From the NCBI GenBank assembly GCA_001910725.1, contig MJGA01000002.1, forward strand, positions 868,001 to 932,000: 64,000 bases of DNA, in the 5' to 3' direction. Numbering within the stretch: position 1 is the stretch's first letter; each line of letters opens with the position of its first letter. The DNA is from Phanerodontia chrysosporium (Eukaryota; Basidiomycota; Agaricomycetes; Polyporales; Phanerochaetaceae). The notes under the pieces are model-generated. The model was not told where the DNA came from, made no database searches, and saw nothing but the letters and a program-made list of their open reading frames with translations. Positions 1 to 11,591 of the stretch are shown piece by piece. The position numbers and the translations under genes were made by a program.

Positions 1-1735
1 CGCATACTGCATCGAGAACCTCACAAGTAGGTCCACCCACACAATGTGGCGCGAGACACCTCCACACCGCCTGCCACAGCGCTGACCAGCCCGCCACTCT
101 AGTCACCGCCGCGGGCAAGGGCCAGCTCCGCAAGTACTCCTTGGCGAAACTCCGCAAGTACGCAAAGGACTACAACATCAACGTCAACGGGGTCATCGAG
201 AAGGACGACCTCATAGACAAGATCATAGCAGCGAGGGTGCGTCTGCGCGATTCAGCCGCGCTGAACCCCGCTCATCATGTTCTAGGCTCCGAACGGATGC
301 ATGCCGCCTGTAAATGAGGTACGCTTTCGCCCACACGCAATCACACGCACACACGCTGAACTCTGCCAGAAATACTACCGACTCTACTCCGTGCCCCAGC
401 CCTCGTCGGACCGCCCCCGCGGCATCTTCACACGCGCGATGGAGGCGATGGCTGGCGCGCCCTCGGGCTCGACGTCGCAGCACCAGCACCAGCACCAGCA
501 CCAGCCCGCACACCAGCAGCAGGTCCCGCCGTACCAGACGCGCCAGCGCACGACATCGCACCCGTCGTTCCCGCGCCCCGACCTCGATGACCGGCCCCCG
601 CAAGACAACGCACCGCCGCGCTGGGCCCAGCACACGCCGCCTCCGCAGCCCCGCCGCAGTCTCAGCCGCAACCGCCACGCCAGCCCCCGCCCCACCAGCA
701 ACAACAGCAGCAGAGGCCAAGCCCGCGCCCGGGGCCGGTGGATACACACACAACTACCAGACGTACAACTCGCAGTCACGTCGGCAGTACCAGCCGCCGC
801 CGGGGCCGCCACCTGGCGGGCCGAACCCACCGAACCCACAGTACACCCCGCAGTACAATCCGCCGCCAGGCCCTCCCCCGGGGCACAACCCGCGGCAACG
901 CAACTGGCGCGGCCCGAACCACAACGCGCCGCCCGGCGGGCAGCGACCGCGGAGCGCCAGCGCCAGTGCATCCGGCGGAAGTGCCCCACGCAGTCCCCCG
1001 CAGGCCTCCGGCGCGTCGACGCGCGGGGCGTCGCCTGCAGGCACGAGCACGCCTGCGGCCGCGCCGGTGCCGACGCTGGACGAGCTGCTCGCGCTGGCGC
1101 CCGAGGCGCTCGGCGCGCTGTCGGTGTCCGCGCTGAAGGCGGTGCTCTTCCGGAACCACGTGCACACGGGCGTCGTCGTCGAGAAGGCGGAGCTCGTCGC
1201 GAAGGTGCGCGCGCTCGTCGACGCGGAGCGGCGCGAGCGCGAGGCGGCGCGCCGGCGCGCGGAGATGGAAGAGGCCGCGGCGCACCGCACTTCCGAGGAG
1301 CGCGAGGAGGCGGAGATGCAGGAGGTCCTGGAGCGGAGCCGCAGGGAGCATGAGGAGTTTGAGCGGCGCCGGGAGGAGGCGCGGCGCGAGGAGGAGGAGC
1401 AGCAGGCGCAGGCGCAGGAGGCGTCCGCGAGCGCGGCGCCCGACGCGCCGGCAGCAGCCTCACAGGAGGCCCACGACGACGCGGACGCCGACATAGGCAA
1501 GGCCGGCGCGCCGAAGCTGTCGGCAAAGGCGCAGGCGATGGCGTCGCACCTCGAGCGCACGGGCCTGTGCGTCGTGTGCCAGGACGAGGAGGCGAACATC
1601 GCGATCGTCGACTGCGGGCACCTTGCGATGTGCCGCGCGTGCGCGGACCTCGTCATGGGCAGCACGCGCGAGTGCCCGCTGTGTCGCACGCGCATCGTCA
1701 CCGAGGCGCGGCTGCTGCGCATCTTCAAGCCGTAG
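1..1735 (+). CDS. FYVE/SAP/RING E3 ubiquitin ligase, 5' partial
   Basis: The gene enters from the left edge. Exons read as <1-26, 103-236 and 370-1735. The first two join in frame (gtaggt donor at 27, ag acceptor at 101-102) and encode a SAP-like helix pair with LRKYSLAKLRKYAKDYNI. A long Pro/Gln-rich linker follows, then a second SAP-like stretch (LDELLALAPEALGALSVSAL), a Glu/Arg-rich coiled coil, and a C-terminal C3HC4 RING (CVVC, DCGHLAMCRAC, CPLC) ending at IFKP. RING proteins of this plan (RNF34/RFFL family, FYVE-like then SAP then RING) transfer ubiquitin from E2 enzymes and often sit on endosomes. The FYVE-like part would lie left of the window. The linker changes frame between about 560 and 735. 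A 67-base gt..ag intron at 564-630 would repair it, but its donor is weak, so base errors are equally likely. Confidence 0.85.
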
Positions 1736-2031
1736 GCGGCGCGAGGTGCCGAGGGAGGGTGGCGTTTCTTTGGCTCGGCTGGGCTCCGTACGTCTTGCAG
1801 TCTCCTCCTGGATTCTTTTGTTGCGTGATGTACTTGTGTTGTCGGCAGATATTATGTGTGATATATGGGTGTGATATGTATAGTACATGAGTCTGCCTCT
1901 GTAGCCTAAGCTCTCGGTCTAATTGGCCGCCCCAAATGCGCCAAGCCCATCCCTTCCCGCCTTTCTCTGAGGCTACACCACATGGCCCTCCACGTACACG
2001 CACGCAGAGTCCAGGCTGTTGCCCGTGCGGC

Positions 2032-3197
2032 TCACAAGTGTCGCCGCCTTGGTTTCGTAGCCGCGATGGACGGGCACAAACTTGCAGTCGTCGAGCTCGA
2101 GGACGTCGCTGGCGCGCCCGCCGGTCGGGGCGCCGACGGTGCTGAAGGACGCGCCGGACAGCGAGCCCGTGCGCGCGCAGCGTGCTCCGACGAGAGCCCG
2201 AGGCCGACCTGGATGATGACGAGCGTCGACGCGATGCCCTGCGCGCCGCCGTCAGCTGCGCCCATGACAAACGCGCGAGAAGAACAAAAGAAGCGTGGAC
2301 AGACGCACGTAGGTCTGCACCGCGATCGCGACGAGCACGAGCTCGCACGCGTCGCCGCGGCCGTACACGACGACGAACGCGCACTGCACCGCACAGTACA
2401 GCGCGCCGCTCTCGACGACGACGTGTGCCGCGCGGCGCGCGGCGCCCCCCGCGCCCCACGGGGCGGCGCGGCGCCCCGCCCACCAGATGCGCGCGACGAG
2501 CAGCGCCGTCGTGAGCGCGTTCGTGCACAGCGGGAGCGCGAAGCTCGCGAGCCCGAGCGGCACCACGGCGCGCGCGACCGTCGTCCCCGCGGTGCCCCAC
2601 ACGAGGTGGCCGACGACCGCGGCGGAGGCTGCCCGTGGTGAGATGCGTGCGTGCTGGAGGGGAGGGCGGAGGACGCACCGAGGCCGCCGGCGGCGCAGAG
2701 CAGCGGGAGGGCGACGACCCAGAGGCGGCCGCCCCAGAGCACCCAGCAGCGGTAGATGAGGATGAGGTCGCCGAGGAAGTCGGCAACGGAGAGCGTGCAG
2801 TCGGCGATGAACAGCCGGCGGTCCTCTGCGCCGAACCCGGCGACGCCGTGTGCGTCCTGATATGTGCCCGTGGGTCGGTCAGTCTCGGGTAAGAGAGGGG
2901 ATGGGGGGAATGGGGGGCGCACGAGGTAGGTGTAGAAATGCGTGAACTCGAGCGCAAAGTGGAGCGTGCAGGCGACGAAGAGGAGGCCGTGCAGCGCGAC
3001 GATGGCCCTGCTCATGCGTCGCGCGCGCCACATCGAGCACAGCACGCAGAGAGACCCGGTGAACAGCACGCAGTAGGCGCCTAGTGGCAGGCCATGTTGT
3101 CAGCGTCGGGCCGCAGGACGCAAGGGGCGTGCGCACCGTAGAGCAGGGCCTCGCACGCAAAGCCGACGAGGGCGAGCACATCGGCGCTGACGGCCAT
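2032..3197 (-). CDS. Seven-transmembrane protein, family 1, gene A
   Basis: Five exons: 3137-3197, 2923-3080, 2679-2856, 2309-2628, 2032-2238. The reading has about seven hydrophobic segments, beginning with SADVLALVGFACEALLYG. Family signatures shared with genes B and C are FVACTLHFALEF, DFLGDLILIYR, LPLCTN, a helix ending GALYCAVQ, and GIASTLVIIQVGLGLSSE at the start of the last exon. Exon lengths 61, 158, 178 and 320 closely match B (61, 158, 175, 326) and C (67, 158, 178, 317). The role is unknown; it is probably a plasma-membrane receptor-like protein of a fungal-specific family. The tail after GLGLSSE looks frame-broken: another frame gives a plausible tail (SLSGASFSTVGAP) stopping at 1973 instead of 2032. 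The start is the ATG at 3197, the same place as in the paralogues. Confidence 0.72.
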
Positions 3198-5343
3198 GGT
3201 GGTCGGTTGAGAGGGACGTCGGCGAGCCTCGTGCTGCTGTTGCCTGCACCCGAGACCTTATAGGCGGCGTTGGCAGCGGGGCGCAGCATGCCAGAGCGGG
3301 ACAGAGTGCGGTAGTCGGCATAAACTGCAGCTGCTCCATGGTGAAGGGAAGACGTGCAAGAAGGCTTGGTCTTGATAAATCAGCGGAAGGCCCGTCGCCG
3401 GTGACTGTGGCGTCCGCAAGATCGAGGACGGGGCGAGTACAGATGTCTGAAGAGACGTCGCTGCTCTCTCTAACGTGATCAACTCGCGTTCTCAGGGAAC
3501 TAATCCCAGTGTTTTTGCAAGTTGGCAACTTGGTAGGAGCCTCTAGGTCAAGATACTTGCCAGAGTCGTGCATGAGCAGCAAAACAGGCTGGGTATTAGT
3601 GCTTTGCGACGACTTGGACGTTGTTGCTCTGAATCAGCCCAGTGCCAGACCCCTGCAGGCTTGACCGCCCATGTCTTCTATGTAAGATTCTTTGGCTTCA
3701 TACGCTGCGCAATCAACACAGTGGCGTAAATTCATCAAGGAATACCTGCCATGATGTAGGCGACATGGGGAAGCCGGTCGCGGGGTGTTCTTCATGCAAG
3801 GCAGCCAAGGGTGTAGTTCATCCAGGAGCGGCAAAGAGAGGAAATTGGACTGCTTCTGAACGTGTCGAGACGAGCATGCAGCTGCAAATGAAGTTGCCAA
3901 CGACTCGAGCTCTGAAGCAAAGCTTTGCGAAGTTGGCAGGCTCGAGCGCTTCAGCCCATGAGCCGGCACTTGCGGCCCGGGCTTGAACGACGGTCAAGAC
4001 GCCCCACAGCCTGCACCATGATCCTCGGCCGACACGACGCAGAAAAGCATCGCGCACAACTCTCAGCTCAGATACGACCTCGGATAGGCAACCGCGCTTC
4101 CCAAAATTGCGGTGAGCGCCGAGTCCGACCTGTCCCCTGCGGTGGCTTTGCCCTGCGTACCACGTCCCCGACTGGGATATCCTTCAATACGGCCAAGCTT
4201 TTGCACACAAAACAGAGATAAAGTGCCAACTTTGCTGGCGGAACTAGTCTCCGTCAGCGGTCTAGTAGTAGTCGTGTGTCAGCTGGTCGACGTGGCGCCG
4301 CCGTCACTGCGAATGCATCTCAGAACCTTCATGAATTTCAACGTGCTCATAGGCATGTCACTTCCTCAACAAATGCCGTAGCGCACTCTGCGTCTGCGGT
4401 AGGCAAGCTTAGCCTGCTAGTAGGTCCGATCAGCCTCTGCACAAACGTGACGTTCACCACCCCCCGCCGGCGTAGAGGACATGTTCAAAGACACCCTGGC
4501 CCTCCGCACTGCACAGTATCCTGCTCAGATCATTCTCTGGAGATAGCCCGAGAAACGTGCGGCTAGGGCGATTGTTCGTGTGGACCTATGTGAAGGGCTG
4601 CCATCTAATTCCCATGTTTCAGCATCGAAGACGCCAAAGCCGCAGTCCCGAGGAGGCACGGACATATCCGAGGCTACCTGTTGGATTTGGGCAAGACAAG
4701 CCTCCAATAGCGACCATACCGGAACATGTCTGACGTACGTGATCTCGCTCGTCTGGAGTCATGGAATACTCACGCAGCCAGAACAGTGCCGTGAGAATGA
4801 TACCAGCTTGGCGCTGAAGGTATGGCCCAGCACGTGAGCTCTGTCAGGGAAGCCGCCACAAGGACGCCACGAAGCTATTGACCCCCGAGCCCTGCAGGAA
4901 GTATCAGCCTCCATATCCTGGCCCACAGAATGCAAGCGAGAAGCCCAGAGAGAAAATATACGCGGGATTCGACTCTGCGATGGAGCACGTTGATCACGAT
5001 CGCTTCTACCCAGGGCAGTGTGGGTCCGACGGCGGCGCGCACGCTGCCCTGTCACCTGCATTCCAGCCTATTGTGCAATGCAAACCTTACCATCTCATGG
5101 GAAATCTCCGCGCAATATCCCGTGAGGCACCAATATCCGTCACCCTCCGCACTCACATTGTGCGAACCATACGGAGTCCCTCCGAAACAGACACGCCTTC
5201 CGGCCCATGTCCCGCCGTCATAGCCCACACGACGCATCAGTCACAGCTCGACAGCGGCATCAATGTCAGGAGAACATAATAAGCAGCACTTCCGATGGCG
5301 TATAACACGGACGCTGTGCACAGGCACCCCTTGCGCCCACACC
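3198..5343. other. Gene-poor stretch
   Basis: Only short open frames without recognisable domains or a consistent splice pattern on either strand. It holds the promoter side of 7TM gene A (left end) and of the UstYa-like gene (right end). Confidence 0.6.
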
Positions 5344-6046
5344 ATGTCGCCAAAGCACTCGCGTCGCACACTCTGCCACCTGCAACCACATTGGCCTGCC
5401 CTCGCCCTTACCGCAGCCATCTTCTTCACAGTCAGCAACGTGCTCTTCACCCTGCACACGCTCTCACGCCTCAACAAGCTCCTGCCAAGCTCAGGGGTGC
5501 AGACATATAGTGCGTACCTGGGGCCGACGCACACCGCAGCGTTTCTTACCGGGACTAACAGCGTGGGTGGGCGACGACGTGCCCCGGGAGCTGCCCGTGC
5601 CGTACGAGCCCGCGCTCGTCGCGTTCGAGGACCCCGGCGCGCACTTCGGGCTGTACGCGGACGACGAGTGGGGCACGCTCTTCCCGACGGACGGCTCCGT
5701 GCGCGGCGGCGCGACGAACCGCACGTTCCTCGTCGCGATGACCCACCAGCTGCACTGCCTCGACGTCCTCCGCGTCGCGTACGTCACGAACGCGACGCAC
5801 TTCCGCGGCCACGTCGAGCACTGCCTGCGCTACCTCGTCCAGGCGATCCAGTGCTTCGCGGACACGACGCTCGAGGAGGACGAGATGGTGCTCGTCGACG
5901 GGGAGTGGTTCCATGCCGTCTATGTCTGGGGCACCCAGCGCAAGTGCCGAGACCGGACGGCGGTGACCAAGTATATGATCGAGAATGAGGGCATTCCGCG
6001 GGTACCAGACGCTCCCATACTGCACGACTTGTCAAATTTTGCATAG
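5344..6046 (+). CDS. UstYa-like (DUF3328) oxidase
   Basis: Two exons, 5344-5509 and 5562-6046, giving 216 residues. The order is a short cytosolic basic N terminus, one membrane helix (LALTAAIFFTVSNVLF), a TWVGDDVP segment right after the splice, then the two hallmark motifs HQLHCLDVLR (HxxHC, about 5744-5758) and EHCLRYLVQAIQC (about 5816). These His/Cys motifs define the UstYa family, whose characterised members oxidise or cyclise peptides (ustiloxin, cyclochlorotine) or other secondary metabolites at the membrane. The start at 5344 has a good ACCATG context; an upstream in-frame ATG at 5263 would add 27 residues. Both exons are intact. No second UstY gene or clear peptide precursor is adjacent, so the substrate is unknown. 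Confidence 0.87.
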
Positions 6047-6418
6047 CTGGCGGCATGAATCCTTGCATTCCCTCAGGGTACCGAGATCAGTTGCGCCCGT
6101 GCCAGCTGTCAAAGAGGCAGAAATTTACCTGTTCGAGACCGCCGCTGTCTTTCAGGGTCGGCATCACCCTAGATCGCCGGATCGCCAACCTTGAGTTCGT
6201 GAGCACCGGTGAAGCAAACAGTCATCGCACTCTGGGGACAATGAGGCCGCTCGGTGGCGATAGCAATCTCGGCATGCTGCCGCGTATACTTATGATACAG
6301 CACGATCAGCACATCCGTCTACCGCACCCCATGTACTATAACCATTTTGCACCGCATCATGGCGGACTCTGACCCAGTCCACGGGTCGACAAAGCTCATC
6401 CTCCCGAAGGAAAGCACA
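6047..6418. other. Intergenic, convergent 3' ends
   Basis: Between the stop of the UstYa-like gene and the end of the candidate secreted protein on the other strand. No gene seen. Confidence 0.5.
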
Positions 6419-6768
6419 TTACGTGCTCGCCCTAAATCCCTCGACGTCTGCGATCTTGACGTGCGCAGCAGATGCGGCGTCGGTGCTAGTCGCTGCCTTG
6501 CCCCATATTGCGGGAGTCACCTGGCGCTCTATACCCCGTAGTTCGTCAGACACGCCTGACGCTGCGCAATACGCAGCGGTAGGCCTCACCTCGTATCGCT
6601 GGCACACCGGTTGTGGTAGTTGGCGTACCAAGAGACGGTCTCCATTCTTCGCGGCGCCGGTCAATGACAGCACTAGCAAAGTTGCAGTGGGATGGACTAC
6701 TCACCTGACGGCGCAGCGAGAGCCATGGTAGCAGCGAGGACGGCGAGACTGGCCAGGATGAGACGCAT
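6419..6768 (-). CDS. Candidate small secreted protein
   Basis: Exon 1 (6705-6768) encodes a clear signal peptide, MRLILASLAVLAATMALA, and ends at a perfect GTGAGT donor in phase 1. A likely acceptor at 6673-6674 opens a second exon that reads to a stop at 6419 if nothing more is spliced. A second intron (GTGAGG to GTATAG) would give a product of only about 50 residues. A TATATAAGG box lies 38 bases upstream of the ATG, which supports a real transcript. No domain is recognised and few cysteines are present. The signal peptide and promoter are firm; the 3' structure is not. Confidence 0.45.
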
Positions 6769-6805
6769 CTTCGAGAGCTGGGGCCATAGCAGTGCACCGA
6801 CGAGG

Positions 6806-6814
6806 CCTTATATA
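6806..6814 (-). promoter_or_regulatory. TATA box of the small secreted gene
   Basis: TATATAAGG on the minus strand, 38 bases before the ATG at 6768. This spacing suits a short 5' UTR. Confidence 0.5.
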
Positions 6815-8171
6815 TGCAGTCTCGGGGCGCACGAGTCAGATAGCGTTGAGCGTTCCTGTGCAGTGGATGGCCTTGTTCCCTGCAGGTGAGCCAAGCAGTG
6901 CGCATCAACTCACCAACCGGGTCTCGCGCTCTCTCGATCGCCGCAAAGTGGCGCATCGCGCGGTGCTTGTAGACGCGCCAGAGATGTATGTCCGGGCCAA
7001 CACGCGTGTGCACGAATGCGTGATCCGTGCATGCAGCGCGCTGCGCCTCGTCGCGTTCGCTCCGATGCTTGAAAGCTTGAAAGCTTGCGCAAGGGGGGGC
7101 GTCATCCCCGTTCTTTTTGTGTGGGCACGCGTTTAGAGTTCGGCCGGCCCATGGCGGCGCAATATATCCTGGGACGCGCGGTCATGTGAATATCGCGCGT
7201 CCGGGCGGCAGTGAGGCAGCGTGGAACGAATGCCGTTGAACAATACGAGCTGGACCGCGGTGGCTAAACTGCGCACGGAGATGGCGCGCGCCGCCGCCTG
7301 CGCGTCATACTGGCTTCACCGCCCGTAAGCCAATTTCCTTCCGCAAAACCCGGATATACTCACTGGCCACTTGCAGTCGCCGTTCATTCTGTTACGGGAG
7401 CAGCGGAGCTGCAGTGTCATCACCGCGTCGGGCTGTTCGAGCGGTGTCTCGAATGCTTAGCGCGGCTGGGGCGAAGGCGCCGTGCGTCAGCTCCGGTGTA
7501 CCTGACCAAATGAAAAGGCATGGGAGACTCGTACGCTTTAGCAGGAGATCTCGATGTACACGATGTCGCGGTCCTCAGCATGCAGCGTGATAGGGTTGAG
7601 TAGGGTTTAGCACGGAGCCGGGAGCAGGTACGTACTCCGGAAGAAGCCGGCCTACCAATTTATCTCACGTGACGGCGCATCAGGCGCATCAAAACGGTCG
7701 TCCCTGCAAGCCTCTTGTCGACCGTCGCCGCGCACAATTTTTGCAGCTGAGATTCTGCAGCTACTTGTAAGAGGGCGATGCACATACTCGTACCTGGTTG
7801 CCGTGCGAGCTCACGAAGTGACACCTTGACATCGCCCAGCGAGTACCAATCCGGACATATTGCATGGCGGCACCCTGCTACATCTGCATGGATATCAGTG
7901 GAGTCGCCCTTCTAGCCCGAGACAATACCGCTCCCTCTGTCCTTCTCGCGAAGCCGCTGCCGCTCATGTAACGACGGCGGGAAGCCGGAAATACTGCTCA
8001 AGCGCAACTAGGACGCGTACGGTGTCACCGCTAATCTAGCGAATACTCACGCTTGTCGACTCTGCTAGGTACAAAGGACGGCTCGTCTGTTGTCGCAGAC
8101 CTGCTTCTTCTATCGGAAAAGCTCCCTGCTCACGACTGTTGTTACTCGGCGACTCTACGTCCGTCCTTCCG
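6815..8171. other. Gene-poor stretch
   Basis: No coding pattern found. It contains a tandem AAAGCTTG duplication near 7071-7086 and two TAGGGTT words near 7590-7610. It holds the upstream regions of the divergent secreted-protein gene and 7TM gene D. Confidence 0.5.
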
Positions 8172-9632
8172 ATGGCTCTCCCCTTGGCAAAAGCTGAGCT
8201 TATAGGCACATTGTTGGAGACGATATGCTACGGTGAGTACATGGCAGTTCCCATCTCATGAAATCTCATAAATTATAGGGATGTACTTTATGCTATTTTG
8301 TCAATTCCTGCACGTACTCTATGCCAGACATCGAGCCGGACGGCCGATACTCTACCTTTCAGTTGTGGCCGTGATCATGTTCTTCCTGATCACTGCGGTA
8401 GGTCCTACACTCAACGTGTCTTTACATTCTCTAATGGTGCAAGTAGCATCTGGCTCTGCAGATTCGTCGCATCGTCCAGGCATTTACAAGCCACATGGAC
8501 GTGGCAAACGCAGCAATCACGTACTTCGCCACGCTCAGCGTGCCCGAGAGTAGAGCAAAGGCTTCCCTGTATATCATGCTTACTCTCACCTGCGACACCC
8601 TCCTGGTAAGCTGACACGCAAAAATACTGCCTATTGCTTATTAAGCTTGCATTCACAGGTATACCGTGTGTTCATTGTTCATGAACGCAAGTACTCCGCA
8701 ATCACGATACCCACCGCCCTGCTCTTGACTGACTTCGGTACGTTGAGTCTCGTGCCGAAGCTCCGCATGTTCCAACACAGCCGTAGCGGTGTCCATTTGG
8801 TTCATTTCGGGAACCTCGAACAAGCCCTACGTCCACGGTGCAGGTACACGGGTAGTGAAAAGCGCGATTTCACGTATCAACTACTTCTATGCCATCACAT
8901 TGGCACTGAACCTTTTGTGTAGTAGTAAGTCCGGTGGTTTCAGTCGACGTCGTAAGTGCTAACTTGGTTCCCTCACCAGTCATGATCTCATGGAAGATCT
9001 GGGCGATACATAGGAAGATGCCTGGTCCGGCTGTGGCAGGAGTACGTATCATGGGTGTGATTGCCATCATCCTCGAATCTGGTAAGCGTGAAAAGTGCGT
9101 GCCGTCGCATAATCTCAATCCAGGGGCCGTTCGGATGTAGCGGCAATATACTCTGTTGCGCTTATTGCACTCATTGTCACGAGTGCCTTGGGCTCTACCG
9201 CGCTATGGATCGTCCTGGATCCGGTACGTGCACTTCGCTTTAAGCATTCATCTCGGATTCTAACATGACGAGGGACGGTAGATGTGCCCCATCATTGTAA
9301 GTGTCGCCTCAACCGTGTCGCTGATCAAGACTGACAGAGCATAGGGCATGGTCTTTTCGGCCGTGATGGTGCGCACTTCAAAGGAGTACCACGACGACAC
9401 CTTTCTGTCAGCAGACTTGTCACTCTCTACTCCCGTCACGACTCGACAAATGATTCAGCCGAAAGCGGTAGCCACTCCGGAGAACGGCTTTTCTGACACT
9501 CCTATACCAGCTTGCGAAAGTAGACTCTGGAAGGTTCCTTCCCAGTGGTCTCTGGCTCTGCGAGACGTTTTTGTAGATTGTGCCCTAGGAAAGAAAGCGA
9601 ACGTGCCCGCAGAAGTCTCCGAGGAAGTGTAG
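8172..9632 (+). CDS. Seven-transmembrane protein, family 2, gene D
   Basis: Nine exons: 8172-8232, 8279-8397, 8462-8605, 8659-8737, 8781-8924, 8980-9081, 9141-9223, 9282-9296 and 9345-9632, all in phase without frame breaks. Landmarks are MALPLAKAELIGTLLE at the start, FCQFLHVLYARH, AFTSHMDVAN, TLTCDTLLVYRVFIV, RINYFYAITLALNLLC, SWKIW, RIMGVIAIILES, IALIVTSALGSTALW, then a 15-base exon encoding MCPII, GMVFSAVMVRTSKEYH and a hydrophilic tail. Exons of 61, 119, 79, 102, 83 and 15 bases recur in genes E and F. Seven hydrophobic segments and a short extracellular N terminus suggest a receptor-like membrane protein. Its function is not known to me. Confidence 0.82.
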
Positions 9633-9932
9633 CACCGAATCCGAGTCGGATACTGCTAGCAGTTGTAAATAGCCCTGATACTCGCATGTACTGCAACATT
9701 GTAGTTCTATAATATACTATATACCTACAGATATGTCGTGTTCAGTGGGAGATTTAAAGCGGACGAGTTCGTCGCTGTTCGCTGTCGTCCATTCGCCACG
9801 AGTGACGAAACTCCGTGCCAGCGCGAGGCGCCCTGCGCTGTCGTCGTGGCGCATCAAACGACAGGCGCCCCTTTGGCGAGCCGGCGCGCGCATGCACCTT
9901 GTCACCTCACCTTCACCATCTTCACCTTCACT
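9633..9932. other. Intergenic, SEC20 promoter
   Basis: No gene seen. The CACCTTCACCATCTTCACC repeat just before the SEC20 start is typical of a pyrimidine-rich 5' UTR. Confidence 0.5.
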
Positions 9933-11242
9933 ATGCCTCCGCTGCCGGTCACTTTCGACGACGCCACGAAGGCTGCGATTGAGGCACTTGAGCGGAGACA
10001 GAAGGATATACGCGAGTTCCAGATACCACGTCTACGCTCGTGCAAAGGCCCGCTGTCGCTGCAGCAGCAGTATGCGGCGGAAATTCGGGAGGACATCGAC
10101 CTCTTTGCGAAACAGGTCGAGGTATGTTACAACTCAAAGGAGGCGCAGCATGGTTTAAGGTGTGACGACAGTCCCTAGATATCGCCGTAGATGACCAGAA
10201 TGGAGAGCGGAACCGGAAAGAGCTGAGGAGGATCGTGGACGAGTTCAAAGAGGCCCTTACCAGGTATGTCAGGTTACTCTGATGTCACTTTAATCACTAA
10301 TCGTGCTGTAGTATGCGTAAGGAGTCTAGGGCTGCTCTGCTTGCTTCAAAGCGAGCCATTGATGCCAGTGGACTATCAAACCGTGAAGAACTGCTCCGGT
10401 CATCTGCCGTCAACGAGAAGCAGAACTTTAGCGAACAAGTAGCGTGAGTGATATTTTGTTTGTTGTTGCTAATTGTGCTCACGACGGCTTCAGAGAAGAT
10501 GCGCTCATGACAGCAAGTAACAACGTGACAGAAGCATTGCAGCGGACCATGACGTTAATGCAAGGCGAACTCGAGAAATCTGTGCTGTCTACGCAGTTGC
10601 TAGGCAAGTTGTCATGCAATGTGCGCCGGAGTCTGAAAGCTGAGCTCGTGCACGAATAGACCAGTCGACCGCTACACTGAAGTCTGCCTCATCCACTCAC
10701 GACGTTCTGGATAGCCTGCTAGTCACTTCGAAGCACCTCGTCACCGCGCTGGAGAAGTCCGACTGGCTGGACCGCATGCTGATCATCGCTGCTTTGGTCT
10801 TTTTTATCCTGGTCGTCCTTTTATTCTCAAGCAGCGCCTTGTCGACCGCAGTATACGTCTCGTCTTTTGGTGGACACGTTTCATCCCATCGTCCTCGAAG
10901 ACTCGGACAGCAGAAACTGCCGTGGTTGCCCTCGAGAAGGGTAGCGTAGCCGCAAGCTCGTCCACAGCTGAAGCTGTTTCCATCATCGCGACCGCTTTCA
11001 CCGCAACCTCGACGCTGCTCGCCACGACGACTCTCAATTCACTCTCTGTCCATGATCCTGAACCGACGGGCGACTCTATGCCACCAATGGATCCCACACC
11101 GGCGGAGGTACTAGAGAAGTCGATACTTGACACGATCTCCGTAGCACCCACGGAAGATGCGGAGGACCTTCTTCCTTCCGCAACCGACATTGCGGACTTT
11201 GACGCACATCCAACTGTTGAAGTAGCGCATGACGAGCTGTAG
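9933..11242 (+). CDS. SEC20: Sec20-type SNARE of Golgi-to-ER transport
   Basis: Exons: 9933-10121, 10172-10263, 10312-10443, 10494-10603 and 10660-11242. The product begins MPPLPVTFDDATKAAIEALE, has a long helical cytosolic part, the SNARE stretch around STHDVLDSLL and ALEKSDWLDR, and a membrane anchor IIAALVFFILVVL. It then continues as a lumenal tail ending AHDEL*, an HDEL-like ER retrieval signal. Sec20/BNIP1 is a Qb-SNARE of the ER fusion complex that receives COPI vesicles. Intron 4 (10604-10659) is GC-AG, with the donor GCAAGT. The frame breaks inside the anchor at the TTTT run 10819-10822: one extra T restores FILKQRLVDRSIRLVFWWTR and the downstream frame to the stop at 11242. I take this as a missing base in the sequence. 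Confidence 0.88.
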
Positions 11243-11591
11243 GCTGTCCTCGTCGATGTCCTCAATACTTGTTCCCACCCTGCTACGCGTGTGGATCCTG
11301 ACGAACGGTGGTCGTATGCCGCGCAGGCGCCACGGTGGTATGACTGCCAGTAAACTTGTTATGCGCTATGCGCGTCATGATCGGGTGTTCCGTCGTAAAT
11401 CTAGCGGTTTGGCTCATTTCGGTTCGGTTAGTCGGTTCGGTTGAGCTGACCAACCTTTTGGGATCGAACCGCCATATCTGGCGCCCGTGAATTCTCCGAC
11501 GACTGGCAGCACTATGGTAAGGAGAGCAGGAAGTATCACGACATGCAATTCCAAAATCTAGCATACACTATATGCACGGAACACCCTCCCC
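11243..11591. other. Intergenic between convergent genes
   Basis: 3' flanks of SEC20 and EMC1. Contains a short run of GGTTC-type words near 11415-11440. No gene seen. Confidence 0.5.

Noticed and set aside
384..1526. 380-codon minus-strand open frame
   Set aside because: Shadow of the RING gene in very GC-rich coding DNA; Arg/Ala/Pro composition and no domain.
2182..2641. Plus-strand frames of 110-219 codons opposite 7TM gene A
   Set aside because: Antisense shadows of the GC-rich exons of gene A.
7590..7612. Two TAGGGTT words suggesting an interstitial telomere repeat
   Set aside because: Only two imperfect copies; expected by chance.
8172..9632. Gene D as a pheromone receptor (STE3 type)
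   Set aside because: The helix motifs do not match STE3 receptors as I know them, and no CaaX pheromone precursor was found nearby.
11445..11480. B-box-like GGTTCGATCCC on the minus strand
   Set aside because: The flanking bases do not form a T stem and no A box lies upstream.
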